Origin: Clostridium sp. AWRP
Lineage (GTDB): Bacteria > Bacillota > Clostridia > Clostridiales > Clostridiaceae
Assembly (NCBI RefSeq): GCF_004006395.2
Contig: NZ_CP029758.2
Location: forward strand, 3,410,001 to 3,474,000
DNA length: 64,000 nucleotides
Reading direction: 5' to 3'
A program made the position numbers and the translations under genes. Positions 8,720-18,214 of the stretch are shown here, one piece after another (position 1 is the stretch's first letter; each line of letters begins with the position of its first letter). The notes below the pieces were generated by a model, which was not told the origin of the DNA, did not search any database, and saw only the letters and a program-made list of their open reading frames with translations.

Positions 8720-10693
8720 TTATAATTCAAATGCTGCTTTATATCCACTGCCAACAGCTGCCTCAATACGCCCTGCCTTTGCCGCATCGCCAAGTAATAC
8801 AACCTTGTCAAATACTTCCCTTATTTCTTCTACCAATTCTTTATTAGATGCTGTTCCCAAAGAAACTACTACTGCATCAAAATCAAAATTTTTGGTTTCC
8901 TTAGTATTTGTCGTTTCTACTGTCACAGTAGTTCCATCAATTTTTACCAACTTATGTTTTGGATATAGTTTAATTTCATGTTCTGCTATTCTTCCCATAA
9001 CATCAATCAGGTTTTGAAAAAATATTCCAGGTCCTATTTCATCTGCCATTTCAAATACTGTTACCTTATTGCCTTGTGATCCCAATAATTCTGCAGTCTC
9101 AATTCCTGTCATGCCTGAACCAATAACACCAACCTTTTTACCTTTAAGTGTTACTTTTCCACTCAAAATATCCACTGGTGTATAAACCTTTTCTCCATCA
9201 AGTCCTGGAATAGATTTTGGCATTATAGGATTAGATCCTTGTGAAACAAATACTGCATAGGGATTTAATGCTTTTATTTCATCTATTGTTGGTGCATGAT
9301 TTGTTTTTACCTCAACACCAAGTTCATCCAATTTCCCTTTTTGGTAATCAATTAACCATGCTGTTTTTTCCTTTTTAGGAGGCTTAGAAGCATATACAAT
9401 TTGTCCACCAACCTTAGAATTCTTTTCAAAAACAATTGGCTTGAATTCACGTTTTGCTAATATGCGAGCTGCTTCCATTCCTGATGGTCCGGCACCAATA
9501 ACTACAACTACACGTCCCTTACCATCTTTCTTTAATAAATGGTCTCCATATTGATTTTCTCTGCCTCCCTGATAATTAATTGCACATGCCATAGGTGCTT
9601 GTCCCATATCTGCAGACATTAACGTTTCCATGCAATACAAGCAAGAGATACATTTTCTAATACTTTTTTCTTTTCCCTCCTGTGCTTTATTTCCCCATTC
9701 TGGGTCAGCAAAGAACTGCCTAGCTGATCCTATAAAATCTACTTTTTCTTCTTGAAGAATCTTTTCTGCAAATTCTGGCTCACGAATTACAGATACACCA
9801 ATTACCGGGATAGAAACTGACTCTTTAATCTTAGCTGGAATATTAATTTTCCATCCTTGATCAAAGCCAACTGGTTCCCAGGATGTATTCATTGTTTCAT
9901 AAATACCACAGCTTACATCAAGTGCATCAACTCCTTGTGCCTCTAAATGCTTTGCAATCTTTACTCCTTCATCTAAATTTATTCCCAATTCCGGATATCC
10001 TGCATAACCCATACATTCATCTGCAGAATATCTTACAATAATAGGATAACTTGCTCCACATTCCTTACGAACTCCTGCAATAATTTCATCTAAAAATCTC
10101 ATACGGTTTTCAAAACTTCCACCATATTCATCAGTTCTTTTATTCGTATACGGACTTAAAAATTGACCAATCATATAACCATGTGCTCCATGAAGTTCAA
10201 CTGCGTCAATTCCAGCTTTCTGCAGCCTTTTAGCTCCTTGAATAAATCTATCGATTGTATCTTTAATTTCTTCTTTTGTCATCTCATGAGTTGGTTGATG
10301 AACCACCTGGCATTCTGTAGCACTAGGTGCTTGCATGCTTGTATTTCCATTGATTACTGCTATACCCTGGCGGCCTGGATGATAGAGTTGAACAGCTATA
10401 ACTGAACCATATTTATGAATTTCATCTGCCATTCTTTTCAATCCCTCAATGTATTTATCATCATCTACTGCTATCTGCCTGCAATTTCCTTTTCCAATTT
10501 CTAAATTGATGCAAGCACACTCTGTAATTACAAGCCCTACTCCACCTTTTGCTCGTTCTCCATAAAATGCTATATCTGATTCTGAAACACTTCCATCTGG
10601 TTCTGCCAAATGGTTACCCATTGCAGTCATAACTATTCTATTTCGCACAGTCATTGAACCAATATTTTTTGACGAAAATAATTTTTGATACAT
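8720..10693 (-). CDS. Old-yellow-enzyme-type enoate/dienoyl reductase (FMN, 4Fe-4S, FAD)
   Basis: 657 aa with three parts. Residues ~1-335 are an OYE TIM barrel. A cysteine cluster near 340-360 (CISCLYC and a later AC) is for a 4Fe-4S cluster, with C-x2-C-x2-C spacing like trimethylamine dehydrogenase. The C-terminal FAD/NAD(P) domain has VVVIGAGPSGMEAARIL and VGVIGSGMTGIETAELLG. Relatives include 2-enoate reductase, cinnamate reductase FldZ and 2,4-dienoyl-CoA reductase, which hydrogenate activated C=C bonds using NAD(P)H. The linked MFS carrier and Fe-ADH suggest use of an imported unsaturated acid, aldehyde or alcohol. Confidence 0.88.
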   Translation of the reverse strand: MYQKLFSSKNIGSMTVRNRIVMTAMGNHLAEPDGSVSESDIAFYGERAKGGVGLVITECACINLEIGKGNCRQIAVDDDKYIEGLKRMADEIHKYGSVIAVQLYHPGRQGIAVINGNTSMQAPSATECQVVHQPTHEMTKEEIKDTIDRFIQGAKRLQKAGIDAVELHGAHGYMIGQFLSPYTNKRTDEYGGSFENRMRFLDEIIAGVRKECGASYPIIVRYSADECMGYAGYPELGINLDEGVKIAKHLEAQGVDALDVSCGIYETMNTSWEPVGFDQGWKINIPAKIKESVSIPVIGVSVIREPEFAEKILQEEKVDFIGSARQFFADPEWGNKAQEGKEKSIRKCISCLYCMETLMSADMGQAPMACAINYQGGRENQYGDHLLKKDGKGRVVVVIGAGPSGMEAARILAKREFKPIVFEKNSKVGGQIVYASKPPKKEKTAWLIDYQKGKLDELGVEVKTNHAPTIDEIKALNPYAVFVSQGSNPIMPKSIPGLDGEKVYTPVDILSGKVTLKGKKVGVIGSGMTGIETAELLGSQGNKVTVFEMADEIGPGIFFQNLIDVMGRIAEHEIKLYPKHKLVKIDGTTVTVETTNTKETKNFDFDAVVVSLGTASNKELVEEIREVFDKVVLLGDAAKAGRIEAAVGSGYKAAFEL

Positions 10694-10721
10694 ATTTTTT
10701 CCCCCTCCAAGCTGTATATTT

Positions 10722-11897
10722 TTAAATTACTTGCCTATTTTTTTTAATACCCCAAGCCAACATCAGTATAGTCAATACAGCTGCCACAACTGCTCCTATG
10801 ATGAAACACATAAAGTTTACACCGCGGCCACTGCTAATTGATGCGGAAATTGGATTAATAATATACGGGCAACAAAATTGGCCAAAATTTTGTGCACAGG
10901 TTACAACAGAAATTGCCATACCTGCTGAAAATCCATCTACAGACATACCTGTATTGATAAAAATACCAGGCAAAGCAGCAGAAACGGCCATACCAACAAG
11001 TATGCTGCCAATATGACACATAACCATACTGTTAGCAAATGCTATGACTACATAAGCTACCACCAGCATCAAACATCCAACTGCAATTGCACAGTTTTTA
11101 GTTATCTTTGCCAGACTGCCATATAACAATCCCATAATAATACCGCCAATTGCAAAGAATGCTAACCCTAACCCTGAATCTGCAGCAGTTCCAAGATTTT
11201 TTTCTGTTACAAGAAACGACAATGAAATAGAATATACTTGTACACTTATAAATAATATAAACATGAATATAGCCCATCCCCATGTAGCACTTGTAAGTTT
11301 TGTTTTTTGCACATCACCTGTTGTTGTCATTTTTTCTGGTTTTGTATTTGGCACCATAACTGCTACTAAAATTAGTGATATGATTGCAAGTAGATGTATA
11401 TAAAATACATAATTCCATTTCACTTCTGTTAGCCACCCACCTGCAAATACCATAACAGCCGCTCCTGCCATTTGACTTGCTTGTAACGTACCCTGTACTT
11501 TTTGTTGTTCAACTCCGCTAAAATTATCAGCAACAATGGCAGTGCTAACAACTTGACATATGCCTATACCAACACCAAGTATCCCTCTCATAATCAAAAT
11601 AGTTGTAAAAGATGTCATAAATGCAGGTGCTGCTCCACCTATAAGGAAAATTATAATGCCTGCCAATGCAATATTCTTTTTGGAAATCGTTTGCATAAGC
11701 TTGCCGACTACAATAGTTGTAGGTATAATTACAATACATGGTATTGAAATTAGATTCTGAATCATCGTTTGTGACGCTTCAGGAAATTTAGCTCCTATTG
11801 TCGATAAAGAACTAGAAATACCGATAACACCCATCATTAATAATCCAATGCCGTAGATTCCTAACTTGATTTTACTTTTTGCATTTTCCATAAACAT
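10722..11897 (-). CDS. MFS transporter, 12 membrane segments
   Basis: 391 aa, almost entirely hydrophobic, with about 12 membrane helices and an MFS-style loop after TM2 (GKLMQTISKKNIALAG). The first gene of the leftward operon, it faces the PucR-type regulator across a 267-bp spacer. The likely role is uptake of the compound reduced by the downstream OYE and ADH enzymes, or efflux of the product. GGAGAGAA lies 4 nt before the chosen ATG, and a second ATG two codons later has more usual spacing. The substrate is unknown. Confidence 0.85.
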   Translation of the reverse strand: MFMENAKSKIKLGIYGIGLLMMGVIGISSSLSTIGAKFPEASQTMIQNLISIPCIVIIPTTIVVGKLMQTISKKNIALAGIIIFLIGGAAPAFMTSFTTILIMRGILGVGIGICQVVSTAIVADNFSGVEQQKVQGTLQASQMAGAAVMVFAGGWLTEVKWNYVFYIHLLAIISLILVAVMVPNTKPEKMTTTGDVQKTKLTSATWGWAIFMFILFISVQVYSISLSFLVTEKNLGTAADSGLGLAFFAIGGIIMGLLYGSLAKITKNCAIAVGCLMLVVAYVVIAFANSMVMCHIGSILVGMAVSAALPGIFINTGMSVDGFSAGMAISVVTCAQNFGQFCCPYIINPISASISSGRGVNFMCFIIGAVVAAVLTILMLAWGIKKNRQVI

Positions 11898-12050
11898 TTC
11901 TCTCCTTTCATATATAGGGTTATTTCTTAAACTAATTTTATCACGTACCTGCCTTTCAATGCATCGTCTAAAAGTGAAATTGTTAAATTATTATCATTAA
12001 ATATATTGCATTTTATTTTTATAATTTATTGATAATTTATTAACTCTAGT

Positions 12051-12066
12051 TTGCAATAAATTGCAA
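12051..12066. promoter_or_regulatory. Palindrome TTGCAAT-AA-ATTGCAA in the divergent promoter region
   Basis: A perfect 7-bp inverted repeat with a 2-bp centre lies between the MFS operon (start 11897) and the regulator gene (start 12165), about 100 bp before the regulator. A partial half-site, TATTGCA, recurs at 12003-12009. It is a plausible operator for the divergently encoded PucR-type regulator. Otherwise this 267-bp spacer is plain AT-rich DNA. Confidence 0.5.
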
Positions 12067-12164
12067 TATACTTCATAATGTCGCATGTTTAGACACCTAT
12101 CATCTTGCTTGTTTACACTACTTACTATATAATTTAATAAAGACTATATTATGGAGGAATTATT

Positions 12165-13730
12165 ATGGCAGTAAAAATTAACAGCTTATTAGAATTTCTT
12201 TCAGAATTTAAACCAACTTCTACATGTAAATGTTATCATGAGGTGCGTACTTTTCGTTTGTTAAATAACAATTTAAGTAACCTACATTCAGACTGTATCT
12301 ACATAGGTAAAACTTCTCAACTAGCATCTATTCAACCAACTGTACCAACAACATTTTTGCTGATAAAGGATAGTGACACTTTTGCGTATGATTCTTTAGT
12401 CCCTAAATGTGACTATATCTACGTTAAACCTAGTACAGATCTAAATATGCTATTTAACTCAGTACAGGATTATTTTGATAATGCTATGTATGTATCTGAA
12501 TGTGCCCTCAAAATTATGCAATTAAATAAGAATACTTCTACTTTGCAGGAAGTACTTGATTTAGGCCTGGAGCTATTAGGAAATCCTCTCTTGCTAGTAG
12601 ATGTTTCACTTTGTTTTATCGCTCATGCTGGTGGTAATACCGTTATTAATGAACCTCTATGGGAATGGACATTATCTAAAGGATATGTAACTGAAGAATA
12701 TGTTAACTCTGTAATAATGGATGGATTAGCTGATGAAAGAACTTATCCTCAAAAACCTCTTTTAATATGGGAAAAAGGCATTTTAAATCATGACCAATTA
12801 GTTTTTCGTATTTTATACAATAATACTCCTGTAGGATATCTTAAAACATTAGCATATAATAAGCCAATATCTGAAACTGATCAACAAATTATTACACTCA
12901 TAGGAAATTGTCTTTGCCAGTTTTTAACTAATAATCATGCAGAACAGGCTTCTTGTTCTCCCCTAATAGAATCATTTTTAATATCTCTATTAAATGAAAA
13001 ATTATATGATCATAATGCAATTAATGAGCGCATACACCAATTTAATCTAAAATTATATGATAATTTGATATTGATAGTTATTCAACTAAAAAATGACCTT
13101 TTGCAAGACAAAGATAAAGCCTTTCTATTTAAACGAAAGCTTCAAAACTTCTTGGGGCGGGATAACATTGTATATTACGATAATCACCTTGTAGCTCTTT
13201 ATGATTATAAATCAAAAGAACCATTCACAGAATTTGAATGGACTAATTTTGAAAACTTATTAAATTCTTTTAATTGTCGTGCTGGTATTAGCTTACTATT
13301 TAACAATCTTTATTCATTGCCTGAATGTTACCGTTCTGCTTGTGAAGCTCTGCATACCGGTTGGAAATTACATTTTTCCAAACCCATTATTAAATATTCA
13401 GATATTATTCTTCAGCATGTTTTCTTAACTTACGCCAATCAGAAGGATTTGTCACCTTTGATCCATCCAGCTATAAAGACTTTGCAAGAACTAGAATCAG
13501 ATAAATACCACATGTTACTAGAAACCATAAAAGCATATATTACCAATAGATTAGAAATTGTACCAACCGCTAAATCATTATTTACTCACTATAATACAAT
13601 AAAATATAGACTTAATCGAATTGTGGAACTAACAGGACTAGACTTTACAGACTATCAGACTATATTTCAATTACAATTATCATTTCTTATTATGGACATG
13701 CTTGAACAGCTAAAAAAAACTTATGAATAA
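12165..13730 (+). CDS. PucR/CdaR-type transcriptional regulator
   Basis: 521 aa. The N-terminal part resembles a purine-catabolism-regulator-like sensor. The middle (residues ~120-250) looks like a GAF-like or PucR linker domain. The C-terminus ends in the PucR-type helix-turn-helix (SLFTHYNTIKYRLNRIVELT). GGAGGAATTATT precedes the ATG. Members usually activate a neighbouring catabolic operon in response to its substrate. The divergent placement next to the MFS/OYE/ADH operon makes that operon the likely target. It is followed by a hairpin terminator at 13750. Confidence 0.85.
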   Translation: MAVKINSLLEFLSEFKPTSTCKCYHEVRTFRLLNNNLSNLHSDCIYIGKTSQLASIQPTVPTTFLLIKDSDTFAYDSLVPKCDYIYVKPSTDLNMLFNSVQDYFDNAMYVSECALKIMQLNKNTSTLQEVLDLGLELLGNPLLLVDVSLCFIAHAGGNTVINEPLWEWTLSKGYVTEEYVNSVIMDGLADERTYPQKPLLIWEKGILNHDQLVFRILYNNTPVGYLKTLAYNKPISETDQQIITLIGNCLCQFLTNNHAEQASCSPLIESFLISLLNEKLYDHNAINERIHQFNLKLYDNLILIVIQLKNDLLQDKDKAFLFKRKLQNFLGRDNIVYYDNHLVALYDYKSKEPFTEFEWTNFENLLNSFNCRAGISLLFNNLYSLPECYRSACEALHTGWKLHFSKPIIKYSDIILQHVFLTYANQKDLSPLIHPAIKTLQELESDKYHMLLETIKAYITNRLEIVPTAKSLFTHYNTIKYRLNRIVELTGLDFTDYQTIFQLQLSFLIMDMLEQLKKTYE

Positions 13731-13749
13731 ATTTAGAATCTTCTAATAC

Positions 13750-13784
13750 AAAATAAGCACCCGTTTTAACCAGTGCTTATTTTG
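13750..13784. terminator. Hairpin terminator of the recurring AAGCACC type
   Basis: AAATAAGCAC and GTGCTTATTT flank a loop containing CCGTTTTAACCA. The A- and T-runs make it usable in both directions. Almost the same hairpin recurs at 16132 and 19371, so it belongs to a small repeat family in this region. Confidence 0.75.
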
Positions 13785-13838
13785 CATACTTGAATTGCAT
13801 TACTAATCAAAATTAATAACTTTTCTTATATTCCTTAT

Positions 13839-14468
13839 TTAGACTCCTAAAGACTCCAATAATTTCCCCATACTATTAGCTTTAAGGATTGTATCTTCCT
13901 GCTCTTCAAAACTAGGTGGAAGATGTTTCTTTTCAATTTTATCCAAAGGACCATATTTCTTAACCACATTCCCTGCATTACATTTGTGACCAAATCCACA
14001 TGTGTAACATTGGGAATATCCATGAGCGGATACAGCACCAACTACTGACATCTTATTAACCATCATAGATTTTTTTATAATCATATTGACTAAACTTGCC
14101 CCTTGCTCACTATAACTAGCACTAACTGCTATACCAATCTTACCAGATAAACTAAAAGCTTCTCTGTGTCGAAAGCAAAAAGTTCTTTCCAAGCATGCAT
14201 GGCCAAGAGCATTTATAGTCCCTCCATAATTAGGTGCTCCAAAAACAATTGCATCTGCTATTAACATTTTTTCTGCTATTTCATTCCAATCATCTTTAAC
14301 TTTGCACTGATTATCAGCGGCACAGAGTGTGCATCCAATACAACCATTAATTTTCTTACCTGACAATGAAATGTATTCATACTCTGAATTACTTGCTTCC
14401 AATATAGCTTTCACTGTCTTGCTGGTAATTCCATCTTTTCTGCCGCTTGCACTAATTCCTAAAATCAT
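13839..14468 (-). CDS. Iron-sulfur flavoprotein / flavodoxin-like NAD(P)H reductase
   Basis: 209 aa from ATG at 14468. ATG at 14477 abuts the AAGGGG site, so the second ATG is better spaced. A flavodoxin fold starts with ILGISASGRKDG for FMN phosphate. The cysteine motif GCIGCTLCAADNQC (C-x2-C-x2-C-x5-C) matches the compact 4Fe-4S site of Isf-type flavoproteins, and a second cysteine group CYTCGFGHKC lies at residue ~170. Such proteins pass electrons to quinones, oxygen or peroxide. It is a monocistronic leftward gene converging on the PucR-type gene across a shared terminator. Confidence 0.85.
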   Translation of the reverse strand: MILGISASGRKDGITSKTVKAILEASNSEYEYISLSGKKINGCIGCTLCAADNQCKVKDDWNEIAEKMLIADAIVFGAPNYGGTINALGHACLERTFCFRHREAFSLSGKIGIAVSASYSEQGASLVNMIIKKSMMVNKMSVVGAVSAHGYSQCYTCGFGHKCNAGNVVKKYGPLDKIEKKHLPPSFEEQEDTILKANSMGKLLESLGV

Positions 14469-14692
14469 ATTATTCATCCCCTTAATATATTTAATGTATA
14501 TTACTATACTAAGTATTACCCTTATGTTACTGTCACTTATCTGTTATTTGTATTAAGTAGTATTCTATATTGAATTAAAAATTCCTTTTCTAAAATCTAT
14601 CTCTTGCAAAGAAATCATTACAGTTAATATAAAAAATAAAACCTAAAATAGCTTTTACACTACTCTAGATTTTATTTCTTATTGAACCCTGG

Positions 14693-15274
14693 TTACGATA
14701 CGTTACCTTCAGCTGCTGTATCATCCTTTTGTACAGGAGTTACAGTATTCTGCATATTAACTAGTTTTTGCTTTAACTTTTCATTTTCTTTCTGTACTTC
14801 AGCTAAATCTTGCTGAACCTTTTGAATTTGTGCATTTTTTTCAGCTTCTGTAGGAATAGCATGTCCTATGTCATTTACTGCCTCTTGGATAAAATCACTA
14901 ATAAGCTTTTTTTGATTCATTGTAGGTTCCACATTAATTTCCTTAAGTGCAGCATATACCGTGTTCTGAGCTGCCTTAAATCTGTCTTCATCAGTTTTTA
15001 ATATTCCTGAATGATATAGTTGTTCAGCTGCTTTTACACCTGCTTTTGCTTTTTGTTCCATCCAATCTATTAAACTTCCAGCAGGTTTTAAAGCAGGGAA
15101 TGTCTCTGAAATTTTTATAAGTGGTTCTGTTGCAGTTAAAACTTGTTCTGTTGTGTTTAATACCTTGTCTACATTAATGTTCCTTTTGTTCAAATAAGGT
15201 GCTAACCCAAATATACCTCCAATTACACCAACTAATACTCCACCTATGGCTACAATATCATTTACGCTAATCAT
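14693..15274 (-). CDS. Phage holin, LLH family
   Basis: 193 aa from ATG at 15274, with GGAGGAAAATGAT upstream. One N-terminal membrane segment (IVAIGGVLVGVIGGIFGLAP) is followed by a helical soluble tail with the LLH-type region KAGVKAAEQLYHSG and a C-terminal coiled coil (~150-180). Holins of this family permeabilise the membrane to release endolysin. It stands alone here, with no endolysin beside it except perhaps the cysteine-amidase gene at 16861. I infer that it is a relic of prophage lysis functions. Confidence 0.75.
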   Translation of the reverse strand: MISVNDIVAIGGVLVGVIGGIFGLAPYLNKRNINVDKVLNTTEQVLTATEPLIKISETFPALKPAGSLIDWMEQKAKAGVKAAEQLYHSGILKTDEDRFKAAQNTVYAALKEINVEPTMNQKKLISDFIQEAVNDIGHAIPTEAEKNAQIQKVQQDLAEVQKENEKLKQKLVNMQNTVTPVQKDDTAAEGNVS

Positions 15275-15460
15275 ATCATTTTCCTCCACTTTAAATTTAT
15301 CCGATGACTACTTGCTCTAAATATCCGACTTTTAGTATACCAATGCCTCAATTTAGAGTATTCACCAAACATCTAATTTGTTCATGTAGTTTTTCTATTT
15401 TTAGTACAAAAATATCTATAAAACACTCAATATAGATTAGCGCGAATTCGGTCAAAAATT

Positions 15461-15649
15461 TTAATATAAACTTTCTATTACTTTTTTCGCATTTTCCATT
15501 TTTTCATATGTATTTTCTAATATATGTTTTTCTAGCATTTCATAAAACAACATACCCATCCCATTATTTCTTTTATGTCTATTTTCATATTCATTATTTA
15601 AATTTCTACAAAATTCATCATTAGATTTAATAATTGGATACACTCTCAT
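15461..15649 (-). CDS. Small hypothetical protein, 62 aa
   Basis: Starts at an ATG with GGGGTGATAAA just upstream. The sequence is charged and helical (MRVYPIIKSNDEFCRNLNNE, and later YEKMENAKKVIESLY) with no membrane segment. No family is recognised. The good ribosome site and the isolation of the frame from other genes support it. It sits between the holin gene and the first candidate small RNA. Confidence 0.5.
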   Translation of the reverse strand: MRVYPIIKSNDEFCRNLNNEYENRHKRNNGMGMLFYEMLEKHILENTYEKMENAKKVIESLY

Positions 15650-15795
15650 TTTATCACCCCTAATTATATATTCGAAACATATATTATATGTTCCAGTTTT
15701 ATTTTTTCTAAGATTATTTCTTACGTATTTTCATATATATACGAAACACGCGCATCACTTTTTAGGATATCATTTAAAAAATCTTTTCTATTACG

Positions 15796-16036
15796 CAAAA
15801 TATGCATCCTAGATGACGGATGCATATTCTACAATAATAATTGGGGATCTAATTTTATCTGATGGCTACTACTGTAACACTCCCACTAAATAAGATTCAT
15901 TGATATACTTTCTTGTGGCAGTTGCACTTAAGTTTAACGTGCCCTGCAACTACAGACACAAGGATGATAATTACCTTTACTTTTCTTTCATAATATGTAA
16001 ATACATTATTTTCATTTTCGCTAAGGCTATTTCCTT
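15796..16036 (-). ncRNA. Candidate small RNA, copy A (CCCC motif, two conserved hairpins)
   Basis: On the minus strand, a promoter-like TCGTAA (16066-16071), 17-bp spacer and TATAAG (16043-16048) precede a structured region. It has a 9-bp hairpin pairing 15918-15926 with 15945-15953, an unpaired TTAGATCCCC (15843-15852), and a terminator hairpin TATGCATCC/GGATGCATA (15801-15826) followed by TTTT. A paralogue lies at 19138-19274. It shares the promoter position, loop sequence and CCCC motif, while its stems differ by compensating changes. This fills most of the 600-bp space between 15650 and 16248. There is no coding potential. The function is not known. The CCCC motif could pair with Shine-Dalgarno sites as in known Firmicute sRNAs. 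Confidence 0.55.
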
Positions 16037-16131
16037 AGGACACTTATAAGTATATACGGTATTTGTTACGATTTAATGTCATACAAGTAAATTATTTATT
16101 TATTTTTTGAATATACTGTAAATAATATAAG

Positions 16132-16163
16132 AATAAGCACCAGCTTTAACCAGTGCTTATTTT
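16132..16163. terminator. Hairpin terminator of the recurring AAGCACC type (copy 2)
   Basis: AATAAGCAC and GTGCTTATT with the loop CAGCTTTAACCA, then TTTTGC. It is nearly identical to 13750-13784 and 19371-19401. It lies just upstream of the candidate sRNA promoter and downstream of the 16249 gene. Confidence 0.7.
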
Positions 16164-16248
16164 GCGTTATATAAGATATAATCATACTTTGTATTTCCCT
16201 GCTGCCTTAAGTTTCTTTCTAAATTAAAACTATTGTTTGACAAATCAC

Positions 16249-16686
16249 TTACTTTTTCCACGGAAAATTCCACCTTCCATAAAATACTGATTTACAAACG
16301 TAAAAACCTCTTATAGTATTACAGAGTATTTTAATTATAAGTGCAATAGATACTACTATAATTCCTATAAGAACCATATTAAATAGTAGCCAGCTTACAT
16401 CTAATAAACTAAAACTAAAAAGTAATACAATATGGTTTACTACGCTTATCAAAAGCATTTTAACATTTAATCTTGTCTCCTTTATAAGAAGGTTTATACA
16501 CAAAATTGATAAAACAATTACAATTGTTTTTAGTTGAAATGTCAATATAAATATTCCCATACCGTTTTCGGGGTCATACCAAGGTGACCATTTAAAGTTA
16601 GTGGTTGTTATTAATATTTGAGCAGCAATTAAAAGCACATCTAGCACACCAGCTAACGAAATTAACATAAGTTTTGCTATTTTCAT
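16249..16686 (-). CDS. Small integral membrane protein, about four helices
   Basis: 145 aa from ATG at 16686 with GGGGGTGGAAA upstream; a longer frame to 16740 lacks a site. There are about four hydrophobic segments (LAGVLDVLLIAAQILITTT, IVIVLSILCINLLI and others) and a short basic C-terminus. No family is recognised. Its promoter/leader (16684-16769) is duplicated at 18701-18786 in front of the lipoprotein gene, so the two genes are probably co-regulated. Confidence 0.6.
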   Translation of the reverse strand: MKIAKLMLISLAGVLDVLLIAAQILITTTNFKWSPWYDPENGMGIFILTFQLKTIVIVLSILCINLLIKETRLNVKMLLISVVNHIVLLFSFSLLDVSWLLFNMVLIGIIVVSIALIIKILCNTIRGFYVCKSVFYGRWNFPWKK

Positions 16687-16769
16687 TTTCCACCCCCATA
16701 AAATCTTCCATATACCAATTCCATAAGTTAATATTATCATATTTTTGAAATATTTCGTACTAAAAAGCC
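16684..16769 (-). repeat. 86-bp promoter/leader repeat, copy 1
   Basis: From the start codon outward, this segment matches 18701-18786 at roughly 85 percent by eye. It includes the CACCCCCATAAAATCTT leader and a leftward extended -10 (TATGATAATATT). It supplies the ribosome site and promoter of the membrane protein gene at 16686. Confidence 0.7.
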
Positions 16770-16860
16770 TTCGATATATCCCAAATTCTTAACGTCTTAG
16801 TACGCAAAAATATTCATTGATACATAAAATGTAATTATGAATATTTTTATGGAGATTAAT

Positions 16861-17388
16861 ATGAAGTCATTTAGACAAAACCAATATTCCAGGGCTAATG
16901 CTGTAAAATACGCCATTATATATGCGCTTAAACCTAACCCTACTTATAGATATTTTCCTCTAACAAATAATAACACTAGTGGTGACTGTGCTAACTTTGT
17001 TTCTCAATGTTTACACGCCGGTGGTGCACCTATGAATTATAGCACTAGAAACCCATGGTGGTATAAACATAGTAGCATAAATATAAATAGAGATACTTGG
17101 TCTATATCTTGGACAGTAGCAAATTCTCTTTACTGGTACTTGAAAATAAATCAGGCGTCACATTTGCCCGGTGCCAAAGGTTTAGAAGTTCAAAATGTTT
17201 CTTTACTTAAGCCAGGCGATCTTATATTTTTTGAAGATAACAAAGGCTTTATTTTCCATTCTACAATAGTTACATCACTCTTACACAATAAACCACTAAT
17301 ATCTCACCATTCTTTTGAGGCTTTGAACATACCATACCAAAGTTCATGGCCAGCATATAAAATGCATTTTTTGAAAATAAGCATTTAA
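16861..17388 (+). CDS. Amidase-domain cysteine hydrolase (Amidase_6-like)
   Basis: 175 aa from ATG at 16861, with GGAG 7 nt upstream; an ATG at 16837 has no site. The N-terminal motif YSRANAVKYAIIYALKPNP, followed by DCANFVSQCLHAGG and WSISW, matches the Amidase_6 family. In that family the cysteine in DCxNFVSQ is catalytic and the fold is NlpC/P60-like. The likely role is cleavage of a cell-wall amide bond. There is no signal peptide, so export would need the holin-like gene nearby or lysis. It stands alone between two leftward genes. Confidence 0.8.
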   Translation: MKSFRQNQYSRANAVKYAIIYALKPNPTYRYFPLTNNNTSGDCANFVSQCLHAGGAPMNYSTRNPWWYKHSSININRDTWSISWTVANSLYWYLKINQASHLPGAKGLEVQNVSLLKPGDLIFFEDNKGFIFHSTIVTSLLHNKPLISHHSFEALNIPYQSSWPAYKMHFLKISI

Positions 17389-17501
17389 AGTATAGCTGCG
17401 AAAAAGGGAGGCTCAGCTTCCCTTGAATTATTATCTCATTTTTATTACACAAATTTATTATGCAAAATAGGCACCCTATTTTTTTATACAAGATAGTAAC
17501 A

Positions 17502-18131
17502 TTAAAATTTATAAAGAATTTTAGCCAAACCAAATTCATTAAATATAAAGAAACGTCCTAAAAACATAGCACAAATAAATATAAAAGGTTCTATCTCCAA
17601 ATAACTTGTCTGTATATCTTTCTTTTTCACTCTATTAATCATCTTATACAAACAATAACCTACTATTGCTCCCAAAGTATTCAGTATGAAATCATCAATA
17701 TCTGTACGTCGAGTATTGAAAAGTTGACTTAATTCTATTAGTATAGAAAAAGAACTTCCAATAATTACTGACTTCCATTTGTTCCAACTTGTCCAAATTA
17801 GTGGAATTAAAAATCCAAGAGGAATAAACAATATAATATTTAAAACATATTCTACTACATCTGTATTTCCAGAAAAAGGTATTAGGTTAACTTCATTTGG
17901 GTTTATTTTCAATCCATACATTTTAATATTATATAATGTTCCAGCACCCGTAAAATGTAGAACTCCAAAAATATAAACTGCAAAAATAAAATTCCAAATT
18001 AAATTTCTTTTTTTATTTCTCATTTCATCTTTTCTAAATACTGACTGTAGAATCACATATGTGATAAAAAACGGAATTAAAACAGAAAGCATTTCATATC
18101 CAATCAAAATCCAATTACATATATCACTCAT
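17502..18131 (-). CDS. VanZ-like membrane protein
   Basis: 209 aa from ATG at 18131 (AAAGGAGAG upstream). There are four to six membrane segments. The VanZ core is present: NLIPFSG, VEYVLNIILFIPLGFLIPL and LIELSQLFNTRRTDIDDFIL with its polar R-D-D cluster. VanZ proteins lower sensitivity to teicoplanin and other glycopeptides by an unknown mechanism, and many homologues are housekeeping. The gene is 83 bp downstream of the lipoprotein gene on the same strand and may share its promoter. Confidence 0.85.
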   Translation of the reverse strand: MSDICNWILIGYEMLSVLIPFFITYVILQSVFRKDEMRNKKRNLIWNFIFAVYIFGVLHFTGAGTLYNIKMYGLKINPNEVNLIPFSGNTDVVEYVLNIILFIPLGFLIPLIWTSWNKWKSVIIGSSFSILIELSQLFNTRRTDIDDFILNTLGAIVGYCLYKMINRVKKKDIQTSYLEIEPFIFICAMFLGRFFIFNEFGLAKILYKF

Positions 18132-18214
18132 TATAACTCTCCTTTCCTCATACACATCAAACATATTATTTATAATTATCTACTTGCAATTTGTATAACT
18201 TTTCATCTTCCTTA

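Noticed and set aside
15796..16036. Known metabolite riboswitch class for the repeated RNA
   Set aside because: No match to the cobalamin, purine, SAM, c-di-GMP or T-box core motifs, and the unit ends in a terminator without leading into a gene.
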